Origin: Acidimicrobiaceae bacterium
GTDB taxonomy: Bacteria > Actinomycetota > Acidimicrobiia > Acidimicrobiales > Ilumatobacteraceae
DNA: 64,000 nt
Reading direction: 5' to 3'
Assembly: GCA_947447175.1 (NCBI GenBank)
Contig: CANFIM010000001.1
Span: 21,964 to 85,963 of the forward strand
Part shown: in pieces, positions 16,237-23,463 of the stretch
Layout: each line of letters starts with the position of its first letter
How positions within the stretch are numbered: position 1 is the stretch's first letter
Translations under genes and position numbers: made by a program
The notes under the pieces: generated by a model
Database searches by the model: none
Seen by the model: the letters and a program-made list of their open reading frames with translations, nothing else
Told to the model about the DNA's origin: nothing

Positions 16237-17011
16237 TGGTTCATCAGCAAAAAAGGTCGCCCGACTCGCTCAAAAGGGCAAGGGCAAAAAAGTGCGCTTT
16301 CAGGGCGGCACGATATTTCCCTCTGTCATGGCGGTCGTCATCGTTGTAGGTCTCGGTTTAGTTGCTTATGCGCGTCAGTCTGCGCCAAGCAAGAACACGC
16401 CACCCACCATTAATGATCACTGGCACGTTTCTTACGGCTTCTATCACTGCGATTCATTTGTTGCCGACCTTGCTGGCAACAAAGAAGACGGCAGCAGTGC
16501 GGCCTACGCCAAGTACAACATTCACAGTCACGCCGATGGCGTTATCCACTGGCACCCCAGTGCTTTGGCAACTGGTACGCGCGCGAAGCTCGGCTTGTTC
16601 TTGGACACCTATGGCGTTTCTGTCAACTCCAAGGGCATCACGTTCCCCGCAGATCAAAACAAGGGTGTGTCCTACAAAGTGGGCACAGACAAGTGCAAAG
16701 ACAAGTCCGGCAAAATGGTTGATGCACAAGTGCAGGCAATCGTGTGGCCGAGCTATGACGACACCGCCACTTCAAAGCGCTACATCACCGACTTCAACAA
16801 CATTCGAATCACAAAAGACCAAATGGCTATCACCATTGCTTACGTGATTCCTGGTACCGAAGTTCCAATGCCAAAGTCGGCAACTAACTTGCCTGAGCTC
16901 GGCTCAAAAGACTCTGCAGCTACAACCACAACAGTCAAGGGCGCCACTACAACCACTGTGAAGGGTGCAACCACCACCACGGGTGCGGTTACCCCCACCA
17001 CTGGCGGCTGA
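16229..17011 (+). CDS. Membrane-anchored secreted protein of unknown function with Thr-rich tail
   Basis: 260 aa from GTG 16229, 8-base overlap with the glycosyltransferase before and 1-base overlap with the pyrophosphorylase after. A basic N-terminus (KKVARLAQKGKGKKVRF) precedes one membrane segment (about 33-47, VMAVVIVVGLGLVAYA). The outer domain, about 55-225, has histidine-rich WHVSYGFYHCDSFV and YNIHSHADGVIHWHP plus two cysteines (about 74 and 155). The tail carries ATTTTVKG twice and a third degenerate copy, then TPTTGG, likely an extended or glycosylated linker. I do not recognise the family. The H-x-H clusters could bind metal; that is a guess. Context says glycan assembly or export. 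Confidence 0.8.
   Translation: MASGSSAKKVARLAQKGKGKKVRFQGGTIFPSVMAVVIVVGLGLVAYARQSAPSKNTPPTINDHWHVSYGFYHCDSFVADLAGNKEDGSSAAYAKYNIHSHADGVIHWHPSALATGTRAKLGLFLDTYGVSVNSKGITFPADQNKGVSYKVGTDKCKDKSGKMVDAQVQAIVWPSYDDTATSKRYITDFNNIRITKDQMAITIAYVIPGTEVPMPKSATNLPELGSKDSAATTTTVKGATTTTVKGATTTTGAVTPTTGG
16919..16987 (+). repeat. Three tandem 24-nt coding repeats (Thr-rich tail)
   Basis: Two 24-base units encode ATTTTVKG (16919-16942, 16943-16966) and a third, shortened unit encodes ATTTTGA (16967-16987). The copies differ at third positions, so this is an old duplication kept at protein level. Confidence 0.7.
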
Positions 17012-18015
17012 TGCACGCTGTTGTCCTCGTTGGAGGGTTTGGCACCCGACTGCGGCCGCTCACTCTGAGCACGCCAAAGCCTCTGCTGCCCATTGCGAAC
17101 GTTCGACAACTCGAGCATCTCATTTCCAATCTCGGGTCAGCTGGCGTCACTGAAGTTGTGTTGGCAATTGGTTTTAAGCCAGAGCCATTTTTTGAAGCAT
17201 TTCCTGACGGAACCTGTGCGGGAATCACGCTTCATTACGCCGTTGAGCCGGAGCCACTAGATACTGCAGGGGCTATTGCATTCGCCGCCCGCCACGCTGG
17301 CATTTCCGACACATTCGTAGTGATGAATGGCGACATCTTGTGTGATGTTGACATTGCCGCACTGGTGGCTTTCCACAAAGGTCACGGCGCAGAAGGAACA
17401 TTGCATCTCACGCCAGTACAAGACCCGTCGCAGTACGGCGTTGTTGAAGTAGATGATTCCGGTTGGGTGCAACGTTTTGTGGAGAAGCCAGCACCGGGCG
17501 AAACGGATAGTCGCGTGATTAACGCAGGCACGTATGTGCTTGAGCCCACTGTTTTGAATCGCATGCCAGAGAATCAAAAACTCTCCATTGAGCGAGTGGT
17601 GTTCCCGCAGATGGTTGCCGAGGGCGTGCTAGCTGCAATGCCCACCCAGGATTATTGGATTGATACGGGTCGCCCAGATACATACCTGCAGGCCAATCTT
17701 GATCTCATTGATGGGTCGCGTTCATTGATCTTGTCGTCGGTGGGTGCCAATTCAATGATCTCGTCTAGTGCTTCAATCACTCATAGTGTCATTGGTGAAA
17801 ACACGGTGGTGGGTGAAGGTTGTGTGATTATCGATTCTGTAGTTCTGCCCGGTGCGCAACTTGGAAATCGCGTACGGCTAGAGCGCGCATTAGTCATGGG
17901 CACCGTCAGTGACGATGCGTCTTTGGTTGATTGCGTCATTGGTGAACATGCAGTCATTGCTGCGCATGCCGATCTAGTTGCGCAACGTGTGCCTCATCCC
18001 GACGAGGCGAAGTAG
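17011..18015 (+). CDS. Mannose-1-phosphate guanylyltransferase-like nucleotidyltransferase
   Basis: 334 aa. N-terminal pyrophosphorylase signature AVVLVGGFGTRLRPLTLSTP with KPLLPIAN (residues 3-30), the metal aspartate in FVVMNGDILCDVD, EKPAPGE and INAGTYVLEP, then WIDTGRPDTYLQANLDLIDG. The C-terminal 100 residues show left-handed beta-helix hexads (SSASITHSVIGENTVVGEGC). Closest pattern: actinobacterial GDP-mannose pyrophosphorylase (ManB/ManC type). It would activate mannose-1-phosphate from the phosphomannomutase at 34048 for Gmd. A glucose- or other-sugar version cannot be excluded from sequence alone. Confidence 0.85.
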   Translation: MHAVVLVGGFGTRLRPLTLSTPKPLLPIANVRQLEHLISNLGSAGVTEVVLAIGFKPEPFFEAFPDGTCAGITLHYAVEPEPLDTAGAIAFAARHAGISDTFVVMNGDILCDVDIAALVAFHKGHGAEGTLHLTPVQDPSQYGVVEVDDSGWVQRFVEKPAPGETDSRVINAGTYVLEPTVLNRMPENQKLSIERVVFPQMVAEGVLAAMPTQDYWIDTGRPDTYLQANLDLIDGSRSLILSSVGANSMISSSASITHSVIGENTVVGEGCVIIDSVVLPGAQLGNRVRLERALVMGTVSDDASLVDCVIGEHAVIAAHADLVAQRVPHPDEAK

Positions 18016-18017
18016 CT

Positions 18018-18935
18018 ATGGAAAGTCGCAAGATTCTCATTTGTGGTGGTGCTGGCTTTGTTGGCTCTCATCTTGTCGATCGCCTCATTGCAGAAGGTCA
18101 CGAAGTTGACGTTGTTGATGATCTTTCTACTGGGTCGCTCACCAATTTGGCCGAAGCACGTCATGCAACCGGGCGTTTCAAGTTCCAAAACATTGCTATC
18201 GAGTCGCCTGAGTTTTCCGAACTCATTTCGTTGCGTCGACCTGATGTCATTGTGAATCTTGCTGTCTTTACGCCATCTCACATGCACCTCAACGGTGCAA
18301 TGGCAAGTTTCCGCTCGTCGGTTGCGGTGCTTGAGGCAGCACGCAAAGCACATGTTTCCAAAGTGGTCACTATGGTCCCTGCTGGTCTCTTATACGGTGA
18401 CGTTGCGGCCAAGGATTTGCCCATTAAAGAGGGTCATATGAATGATCCGCGCGGCAGTGAAGAAGTCATTGCGCGCGCTGCCTCAGATATTCACACCGTG
18501 TATCGCGAACGTCATGGCATTGAGTTCACAATTCTTGCTGTAGGAAATGTGTACGGCGTTCGTCAACGTTCTGAAGACGGAGTGGTAGCTGCATTTGTTG
18601 AGGCCCTCAATGATGCGAAGGCGCCAATTGTTCACGGCAATGGGAAGCAAAGCCGAGACTTCATTCATATCGATGACACGGTGGACGCACTTGTACGTTC
18701 GCTCGATCGCGCCGGAGGACTTGTTGTCAACGTTGGCACCGGGGTGGCTACATCGGTCATTGAGCTATGGGCGCTCATGGGTGGCAAGTCAGCCCTCGCG
18801 CCTCGTACAAGCGCGGCACGCCCGCACGATGTAACACGAATGTCGTTATCGCCTGTTCGCGCACGAATTCAACTGGGCTGGTCGCCTTTTACGTCTTTGG
18901 AAGCTGGTCTTGCCACGCTTCGTAGCGACTCTTAA
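18018..18935 (+). CDS. NAD-dependent epimerase/dehydratase-like protein lacking catalytic residues
   Basis: 305 aa extended short-chain dehydrogenase fold: ILICGGAGFVGSHLVDRLIA (residues 6-25) with GxxGxxG, DDLSTGSLTNL, ILAVGNVYGVRQR, and DFIHIDDTVDALV near the C-terminal half. The usual active site is gone: the serine segment reads TMVPAGLLYGD, and where Y-x-x-x-K should stand the sequence is DPRGSEEVIARAASD. NAD(P) binding may remain, catalysis by the normal mechanism looks impossible. Last gene of the plus-strand glycan run, 2 nt after the pyrophosphorylase. It overlaps cofE tail to tail by 4 bases. Confidence 0.85.
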   Translation: MESRKILICGGAGFVGSHLVDRLIAEGHEVDVVDDLSTGSLTNLAEARHATGRFKFQNIAIESPEFSELISLRRPDVIVNLAVFTPSHMHLNGAMASFRSSVAVLEAARKAHVSKVVTMVPAGLLYGDVAAKDLPIKEGHMNDPRGSEEVIARAASDIHTVYRERHGIEFTILAVGNVYGVRQRSEDGVVAAFVEALNDAKAPIVHGNGKQSRDFIHIDDTVDALVRSLDRAGGLVVNVGTGVATSVIELWALMGGKSALAPRTSAARPHDVTRMSLSPVRARIQLGWSPFTSLEAGLATLRSDS

Positions 18936-19645
18936 CGGAACAAATCTTCCGACGGCGGGCGAACTATTTCGTCCATTGATGAATCGCGGAACCATGAAGG
19001 GTCTGCGCCACGCACCACTGCAACAGGGACACCTGTTGATTTACCCATGACCAGTTCTGCTGCTGATGCAAGTTCGTCAGCAACGCACACTTCGGTGACG
19101 TTCATGACGCGTCCGAGGGCATCTTCGGTGCCGCGAAGGTCAACAACTGCGGCGATGCCGGCAACGCCGATAGCAACATCGGTGAGGCCCTTGCGCCATG
19201 GACGACCGAAGGTGTCACTGATGATCACGCCCACATTGACACCCAGTTTTGCTTTCACAATGTCTCGAATGCGACGGGCAGACCTATCGCTATCAAGCGG
19301 TAACAATGCTGCATAACCGCGTTCAACGTTTGAAAGGTCAATTCCACTGTTGGCACACACGAAGCCATGCTTTGTTTCGGTGATGATGAGGTCGCCGCGG
19401 CGACGTACAACACGTGCCGCCTCTTCTTCTACAAGCACTTTGTGAGACAACGGATCGTCGGCATCAATAAGTACGAGTCGCCCTTCTGCCTTTGAAACAA
19501 TTTTTTGCGTGACAACAAGGACGTCATTGTCACGCAATGGACCGTTGGGTTCGCCTGCACAGGCTTCAACAATGATGTCGCCGAGTTGCTGGCCAGGCAC
19601 AATCTCGCCAATTCCTTCAACGCTCCATGCCATTAAACGGGCCAT
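18932..19645 (-). CDS. cofE: Coenzyme F420-0:L-glutamate ligase
   Basis: 237 aa. Adds glutamate residues to F420-0 (GTP-dependent) in coenzyme F420 synthesis. Family segments: DNDVLVVTQKIVSKAEGRLV, FVCANSGIDLSNVE, VGVIISDTFGRPWRKGLTDV (about 140-160, metal and GTP contacts) and AIGVAGIAAVVDLRG. Unlike mycobacterial FbiB there is no C-terminal nitroreductase domain, so later steps need another gene. ATG 19645 has AGGAG 7 nt upstream and overlaps the end of cofD by 13 bases; an internal ATG at 19633 overlaps the cofD TAA and is an alternative. Confidence 0.93.
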   Translation of the reverse strand: MARLMAWSVEGIGEIVPGQQLGDIIVEACAGEPNGPLRDNDVLVVTQKIVSKAEGRLVLIDADDPLSHKVLVEEEAARVVRRRGDLIITETKHGFVCANSGIDLSNVERGYAALLPLDSDRSARRIRDIVKAKLGVNVGVIISDTFGRPWRKGLTDVAIGVAGIAAVVDLRGTEDALGRVMNVTEVCVADELASAAELVMGKSTGVPVAVVRGADPSWFRDSSMDEIVRPPSEDLFR

Positions 19646-20604
19646 GATTGTGCTCCTTGTTTTGGTGTTGCGCGTACGGCAACCTCTGCCAATGTTTTTG
19701 CGACTCCTGGTTTCGACATGATGGTGTCGGTAGCAATGCAACGAACACCTTCGCGCTCAACAGCATCAATGAGATGTTCGTCTTGAACATCTATGACAAG
19801 CGTGGAACATATTGGCGCGTACATGCGGGCTACGCCTACAACAGTGGGCTCGTGACCTAGTTCTACCAACATTCGGTCTGCCGGGCCTTTGAGTGCGGCC
19901 CCAGCGACAATGGGGGAGATTGCCACCGTGTCTTCACGGCGTGCGCGCAATGCGTTTTCCACTCCGGGAATCGAACGAATCGGTCCAATGGAAACGATGG
20001 GATTAGATGGTGCAATCACAATGGTGTCGGCATTAGTGAGTAATGAATCATCGATGAATCGCGCAGTTGATGCGCCAACGAACTCAACCCCCGTCACCGG
20101 CACTGAGTGTTGGAGTCGGACGAAGTATTCCTGAAATGGAACCGAGCCGTTTTCCAGATGCACAACTGTGCGTACTGAATCGTTAGACATAGGAACAATG
20201 CGTACATCAAGTGAGAATGCACGACGTATTTCATCGGTGACTTCGGCAAGTGTTGCGCCCTCGCCTAATCGTGCGGTGCGATAGAAGTGAGTTGCAAGAT
20301 CTTGATCACCCAAGTTGAACCATCGAGGAGCTGCAACAGATCCTTGTGGTCGCACCGATTCGAATCGAGCGAGAGATTCCATGGCGCGCCATGTTTCCTC
20401 ACGCAACCCCCACCCACGTTCTGGGTCGATGGAGTGGGACAACGTGTATGTGACGGTGTCGATATCGGGAGAAATGGACAGGCCGTGCATCTCGGTGTCG
20501 TCACCAGTGTTGACCACCGCTGTGACATCGGACGGAGGAACCGCCTGCAATAGTCCGGAAAGGAAGCGAGCAGCCCCTACGCCGCCTGCAATCACAACAA
20601 TCAT
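19633..20604 (-). CDS. cofD: 2-phospho-L-lactate transferase (F420 synthesis)
   Basis: 323 aa. Transfers the phospholactyl or phosphoenolpyruvyl group to the deazaflavin Fo to give F420-0 or dehydro-F420-0. N-terminal IAGGVGAARFLSGLLQ, then TAVVNTGDDTEMHGL (residues about 28-42), WFNLGDQDLATHFYRT, and IVIAPSNPIVSIGPI are diagnostic of CofD/FbiA. It forms a two-gene operon with cofE. A TACGCT (minus strand, 20615-20610) lies 6 nt before the ATG, so the mRNA is probably leaderless. Possible users of F420 in the window include the LLM-family oxidoreductase at 57848, though that is not certain. Confidence 0.95.
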   Translation of the reverse strand: MIVVIAGGVGAARFLSGLLQAVPPSDVTAVVNTGDDTEMHGLSISPDIDTVTYTLSHSIDPERGWGLREETWRAMESLARFESVRPQGSVAAPRWFNLGDQDLATHFYRTARLGEGATLAEVTDEIRRAFSLDVRIVPMSNDSVRTVVHLENGSVPFQEYFVRLQHSVPVTGVEFVGASTARFIDDSLLTNADTIVIAPSNPIVSIGPIRSIPGVENALRARREDTVAISPIVAGAALKGPADRMLVELGHEPTVVGVARMYAPICSTLVIDVQDEHLIDAVEREGVRCIATDTIMSKPGVAKTLAEVAVRATPKQGAQSWPV

Positions 20605-20708
20605 GCGCTCAGCGTAGGGGCATTGGTGCGCAAGGGGTTCACCATGGCAACAGGGGTTGAAGTGGTACGGTCACTAAGTCCATTTAGCGAACAATTGAGG
20701 TTCCGACG

Positions 20709-21692
20709 ATGCCACGCGCTTTCATCACCGGTATCACTGGCCAAGACGGCCAACACCTAGCCGAATTCCTGCATACCAAGGGCTACGAAGTCTTCGGCAT
20801 GATCAAAGGTCAGAACAACCCTCGCGCCCTGCAACTGCGCGACGAACTGCCATTTGTTGAGCTGGTTCCTGGCGATCTCGCCGACCTCACCAGTTTGGTG
20901 TCGGCACTCGAGTATGTGAAGCCTGACGAGGTGTACAACCTGGGCGCTATTTCGTTCGTTGCTATTTCATTCGGACAAGCCGAACTCACCTCAAATATCA
21001 CCGGACTCGGTGTGCTTCGTATGTTGGAAGCCATCCGCATGGTGGGCGGTAGTCAGAACAATCCCATTCGTTTTTATCAAGCATCATCATCTGAGATGTT
21101 CGGCAAGGTTCGTGAAGTTCCACAAACAGAACTCACACCGTTCCACCCACGGTCGCCTTATGGTTGCGCCAAAGTGTTTGGCCACGACATCACGGTGAAC
21201 TATCGCGAAAGCTATGGCATCTACGCGTGCTCTGGAATTTTGTTTAACCATGAAGGACCACGTCGTGGTCTTGAATTTGTGACTCGCAAAATTTCCAATA
21301 CCGCTGCACGCATCAAACTTGGACTTGAAAAAGAACTCGTGATGGGCAACCTTGATGCGAAGCGCGACTGGGGCTATGCAGGTGATTACGTGCGCGGCAT
21401 GTGGCTCATGTTGCAACAAGATCAGCCTGATGACTATGTGTTAGCTACAGGCGAGACTCACTCCATTGAAGAGTTCCTTACTCTCGCTTTTGAAGAAGTG
21501 GGTCTTGATGATTGGCACAATTACGTGCGTCAAGATCCGCGCTTCTTCCGACCTGCCGAAGTTGATCTTCTGATTGGTGACCCCACTAAGGCTCGCGAAA
21601 AGTTGGGCTGGGTACCTGAGGTTGATTTCCCATCACTTGTGAAAATGATGGTGCAAAACGATCTTGCAATCGAAACTGCTCGCAGTAAGTAA
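20709..21692 (+). CDS. gmd: GDP-mannose 4,6-dehydratase
   Basis: 327 aa. Makes GDP-4-keto-6-deoxy-D-mannose from GDP-mannose. Features: [20 protein letters not shown] (residues 6-25), [19 protein letters not shown] with catalytic Ser/Glu, [14 protein letters not shown] (Y-x-x-x-K), [18 protein letters not shown], and [18 protein letters not shown]. All catalytic residues are present. Stands alone on the plus strand with a GAGG 9 nt before ATG; a TACGGT near 20662 may be its -10, giving a leader of about 35 nt. Supplies the substrate for Fcl at 11776. Confidence 0.96.
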   Translation: MPRAFITGITGQDGQHLAEFLHTKGYEVFGMIKGQNNPRALQLRDELPFVELVPGDLADLTSLVSALEYVKPDEVYNLGAISFVAISFGQAELTSNITGLGVLRMLEAIRMVGGSQNNPIRFYQASSSEMFGKVREVPQTELTPFHPRSPYGCAKVFGHDITVNYRESYGIYACSGILFNHEGPRRGLEFVTRKISNTAARIKLGLEKELVMGNLDAKRDWGYAGDYVRGMWLMLQQDQPDDYVLATGETHSIEEFLTLAFEEVGLDDWHNYVRQDPRFFRPAEVDLLIGDPTKAREKLGWVPEVDFPSLVKMMVQNDLAIETARSK

Positions 21693-21696
21693 TTAC

Positions 21697-23022
21697 CTAT
21701 TCGCCAAAGGGCGAATCAAGTATTCCTTCAGCTACTAATGCAGCATCCGGTGTTTCACCGTTGGCAAGTTGCGTTCGTAAGGCGAAGGCAAAAATCACAA
21801 GCGCTGCTGTAGAGCCGGCCACTAAGCCCAGTTCAACGCGCAAGTACAGGTCATCAGATGCGAATGCGGTGACGCTGACGAATGATGCCATGGCTGCAAG
21901 CCATCCGTATGCAACGAATCGATGTCCGTGTAGTGCAATGACTGCCTGCGCAATGGTGAGCGCCAACATGTACAAGCCACTTGCCAATGCCAGCAACGTG
22001 AGTGTGCGACGGTCAAGTCCGTCGCCGTACACCAACTGCAATGCCCAAGGTCCAAGGACGAATGATCCGACAGTTCCAAGAACGGCTACGCCAATCACAA
22101 TCTTTACAAGCGTTGAGAGACCGTGACGGAATTCAGCGAATGCTCCCTGAGCTGCAAGGCGAGCGAGGCGTGGCAACAGCGCCGCTTGCACGGCTTGGAA
22201 CAAAAAGAGTGGAACACGCGACAACAAGACGCCGTTGCCAAATGCGGTGACTTTCGCGGCTTCTCCAGAATTCGCAAGAATGTTCACACCCAACGGACCT
22301 GCATTCACAAGTGCTGCACCCATCACTGAACCAAGCAGTAACCAACCGAGGTTGGGAGTGATTTCAGCAAACGTTGCTGGTGGACCATCTTGTGTATTGA
22401 GATCTTTACGAAGCGCAACAACTGACACTGCAACCAATGGTGCAGCAACAACAGCAATTGCATATGCACCAACATTTTCGACACCAAGAATCCACAACAA
22501 CGTGCATGCACCAATGCGTGAGAGACCGTCGACTCCCATGATGATGCCGTATGCCTGGAATCGAGCAGAGCCACTCACAATGCCGCGCGCCATGTGCATG
22601 GGCGCGTACGCGATAAATGCAATAACGAGGGCGATTGTGACTGCCCAATATCCCTCGAACATGTGCTCAGTGAGCCATGGGGAACACGCAAGGATGACAA
22701 CAACCAAGATGCTGCTCAGCGCAAGCGACAGTGCGATCATCTTGCGCACCACAGGAAGTGAGCCTTGACCGAGTGCTTTACGATGAGCAATTGCACGGCC
22801 AAGTTCTTGTTCGATGGGCATGTAGAAACCAGGAACAAGAGCAAACGTGGTGAACCACAAGGCAACAATCGGCTTGAAGTGCTCTTTGCCAAGAGCCACC
22901 TGGCCCACTTTGAAAAAGGCGTAGGCGGTAAAGCCCGCTAGAAAAAGTCCGATAGCAACCGGAACAGTTCCTTCAGGAAGTGGAACCCGCGAGGGCTGTG
23001 ATTGTTCGAGACCCTCAGACAT
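21697..23022 (-). CDS. Polysaccharide flippase-like membrane protein (MOP/Wzx type)
   Basis: 441 aa, about 12-14 hydrophobic segments across the whole length, e.g. TVPVAIGLFLAGFTAYAFFK, LSLALSSILVVVILACSP, TLVKIVIGVAVLGTVGSFVL. The layout and the early charged segment (FYMPIEQELGRAIAHRKALG) fit the MATE/MurJ/Wzx export superfamily, which flips lipid-linked glycans. With the surrounding glycosyltransferases it most likely moves the glycan made here, but sequence signal for a particular family is weak. TAGCCT 8 nt before ATG 23022 indicates a leaderless mRNA. Confidence 0.75.
   Translation of the reverse strand: MSEGLEQSQPSRVPLPEGTVPVAIGLFLAGFTAYAFFKVGQVALGKEHFKPIVALWFTTFALVPGFYMPIEQELGRAIAHRKALGQGSLPVVRKMIALSLALSSILVVVILACSPWLTEHMFEGYWAVTIALVIAFIAYAPMHMARGIVSGSARFQAYGIIMGVDGLSRIGACTLLWILGVENVGAYAIAVVAAPLVAVSVVALRKDLNTQDGPPATFAEITPNLGWLLLGSVMGAALVNAGPLGVNILANSGEAAKVTAFGNGVLLSRVPLFLFQAVQAALLPRLARLAAQGAFAEFRHGLSTLVKIVIGVAVLGTVGSFVLGPWALQLVYGDGLDRRTLTLLALASGLYMLALTIAQAVIALHGHRFVAYGWLAAMASFVSVTAFASDDLYLRVELGLVAGSTAALVIFAFALRTQLANGETPDAALVAEGILDSPFGE
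21699..21716. terminator. Perfect hairpin between convergent gmd and flippase genes
   Basis: ATTCGCC-AAAG-GGCGAAT, a 7-bp perfect stem just after gmd and overlapping the 3' end of the flippase gene. No T-run follows on either strand, so it may act as a 3'-end stabiliser rather than a factor-independent terminator. Confidence 0.4.
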
Positions 23023-23070
23023 GGAGAGTCAGGCTAGTTCTGCCGCCTACCAAGCGGACAGACCCTTGAT

Positions 23071-23337
23071 TTATTGAGCGGTGTTTCTGCTCTGCTTGAA
23101 CGAATCAATCAACTCACGGCGACGAACTTGGGCCTTTTGCACTCCGAGAACAGCAAAGCCAACTGCGGTGTAGCCAATTTCGGTGGCCTGCTTCACCACT
23201 GAATTGTTGAGAAGAGCGGCAGGGTTCAACTTGGAGAGATCAACCGAGGTGAGGTCAATGGAGTGAATCTGAGGAAGGGAGATCTCTGGAAGAGTGATCT
23301 TGGGGAGGGTGATATGTGGCAAGGACAACTTCGTCAT
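23071..23337 (-). CDS. Small repeat protein of unknown function
   Basis: 88 aa. The N-terminal 30 residues repeat a short unit: LPHITLP, KITLPEISLPQI, then SIDLTSVDLSKL. Alternating hydrophobic residues every 5-6 positions suggest stacked short strands. Residues about 45-70 (VVKQATEIGYTAVGFAVLGV) are hydrophobic enough for membrane contact and are followed by a basic end QVRRRELIDSFKQ. A TAGTCT lies 6 nt before ATG 23337. No known family recognised; it sits between the flippase and the GT2 gene, so a surface or membrane role is possible. Confidence 0.65.
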   Translation of the reverse strand: MTKLSLPHITLPKITLPEISLPQIHSIDLTSVDLSKLNPAALLNNSVVKQATEIGYTAVGFAVLGVQKAQVRRRELIDSFKQSRNTAQ

Positions 23338-23438
23338 GCAGTCAGACTATCCACGATTGCTAACTTTTGCTAGCACTCTGCAAACTCTTGAGTGGCTTAT
23401 GGCATAAGGGGATTACTGCACTGCCCCTGGCCCTTCGG

Positions 23439-23461
23439 CCCTGCGCATTAGCCTCGCAGGG
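23439..23461. promoter_or_regulatory. Promoter and inverted repeat before the large GT2 gene
   Basis: CCCTGCG (23439-23445) and CGCAGGG (23455-23461) are a perfect inverted repeat with a 9-nt spacer that contains the -10 TAGCCT (23449-23454), 9 nt before GTG 23464. A protein bound here would block the promoter. A second hairpin, GGCC-CTTC-GGCC, lies just upstream. Confidence 0.45.
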
Positions 23462-23463
23462 AC

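Noticed and set aside
16919-16987. CRISPR-like or intergenic tandem repeat
   Set aside because: The repeats are in frame, encode ATTTTVKG and have no spacers; they are a protein tail.
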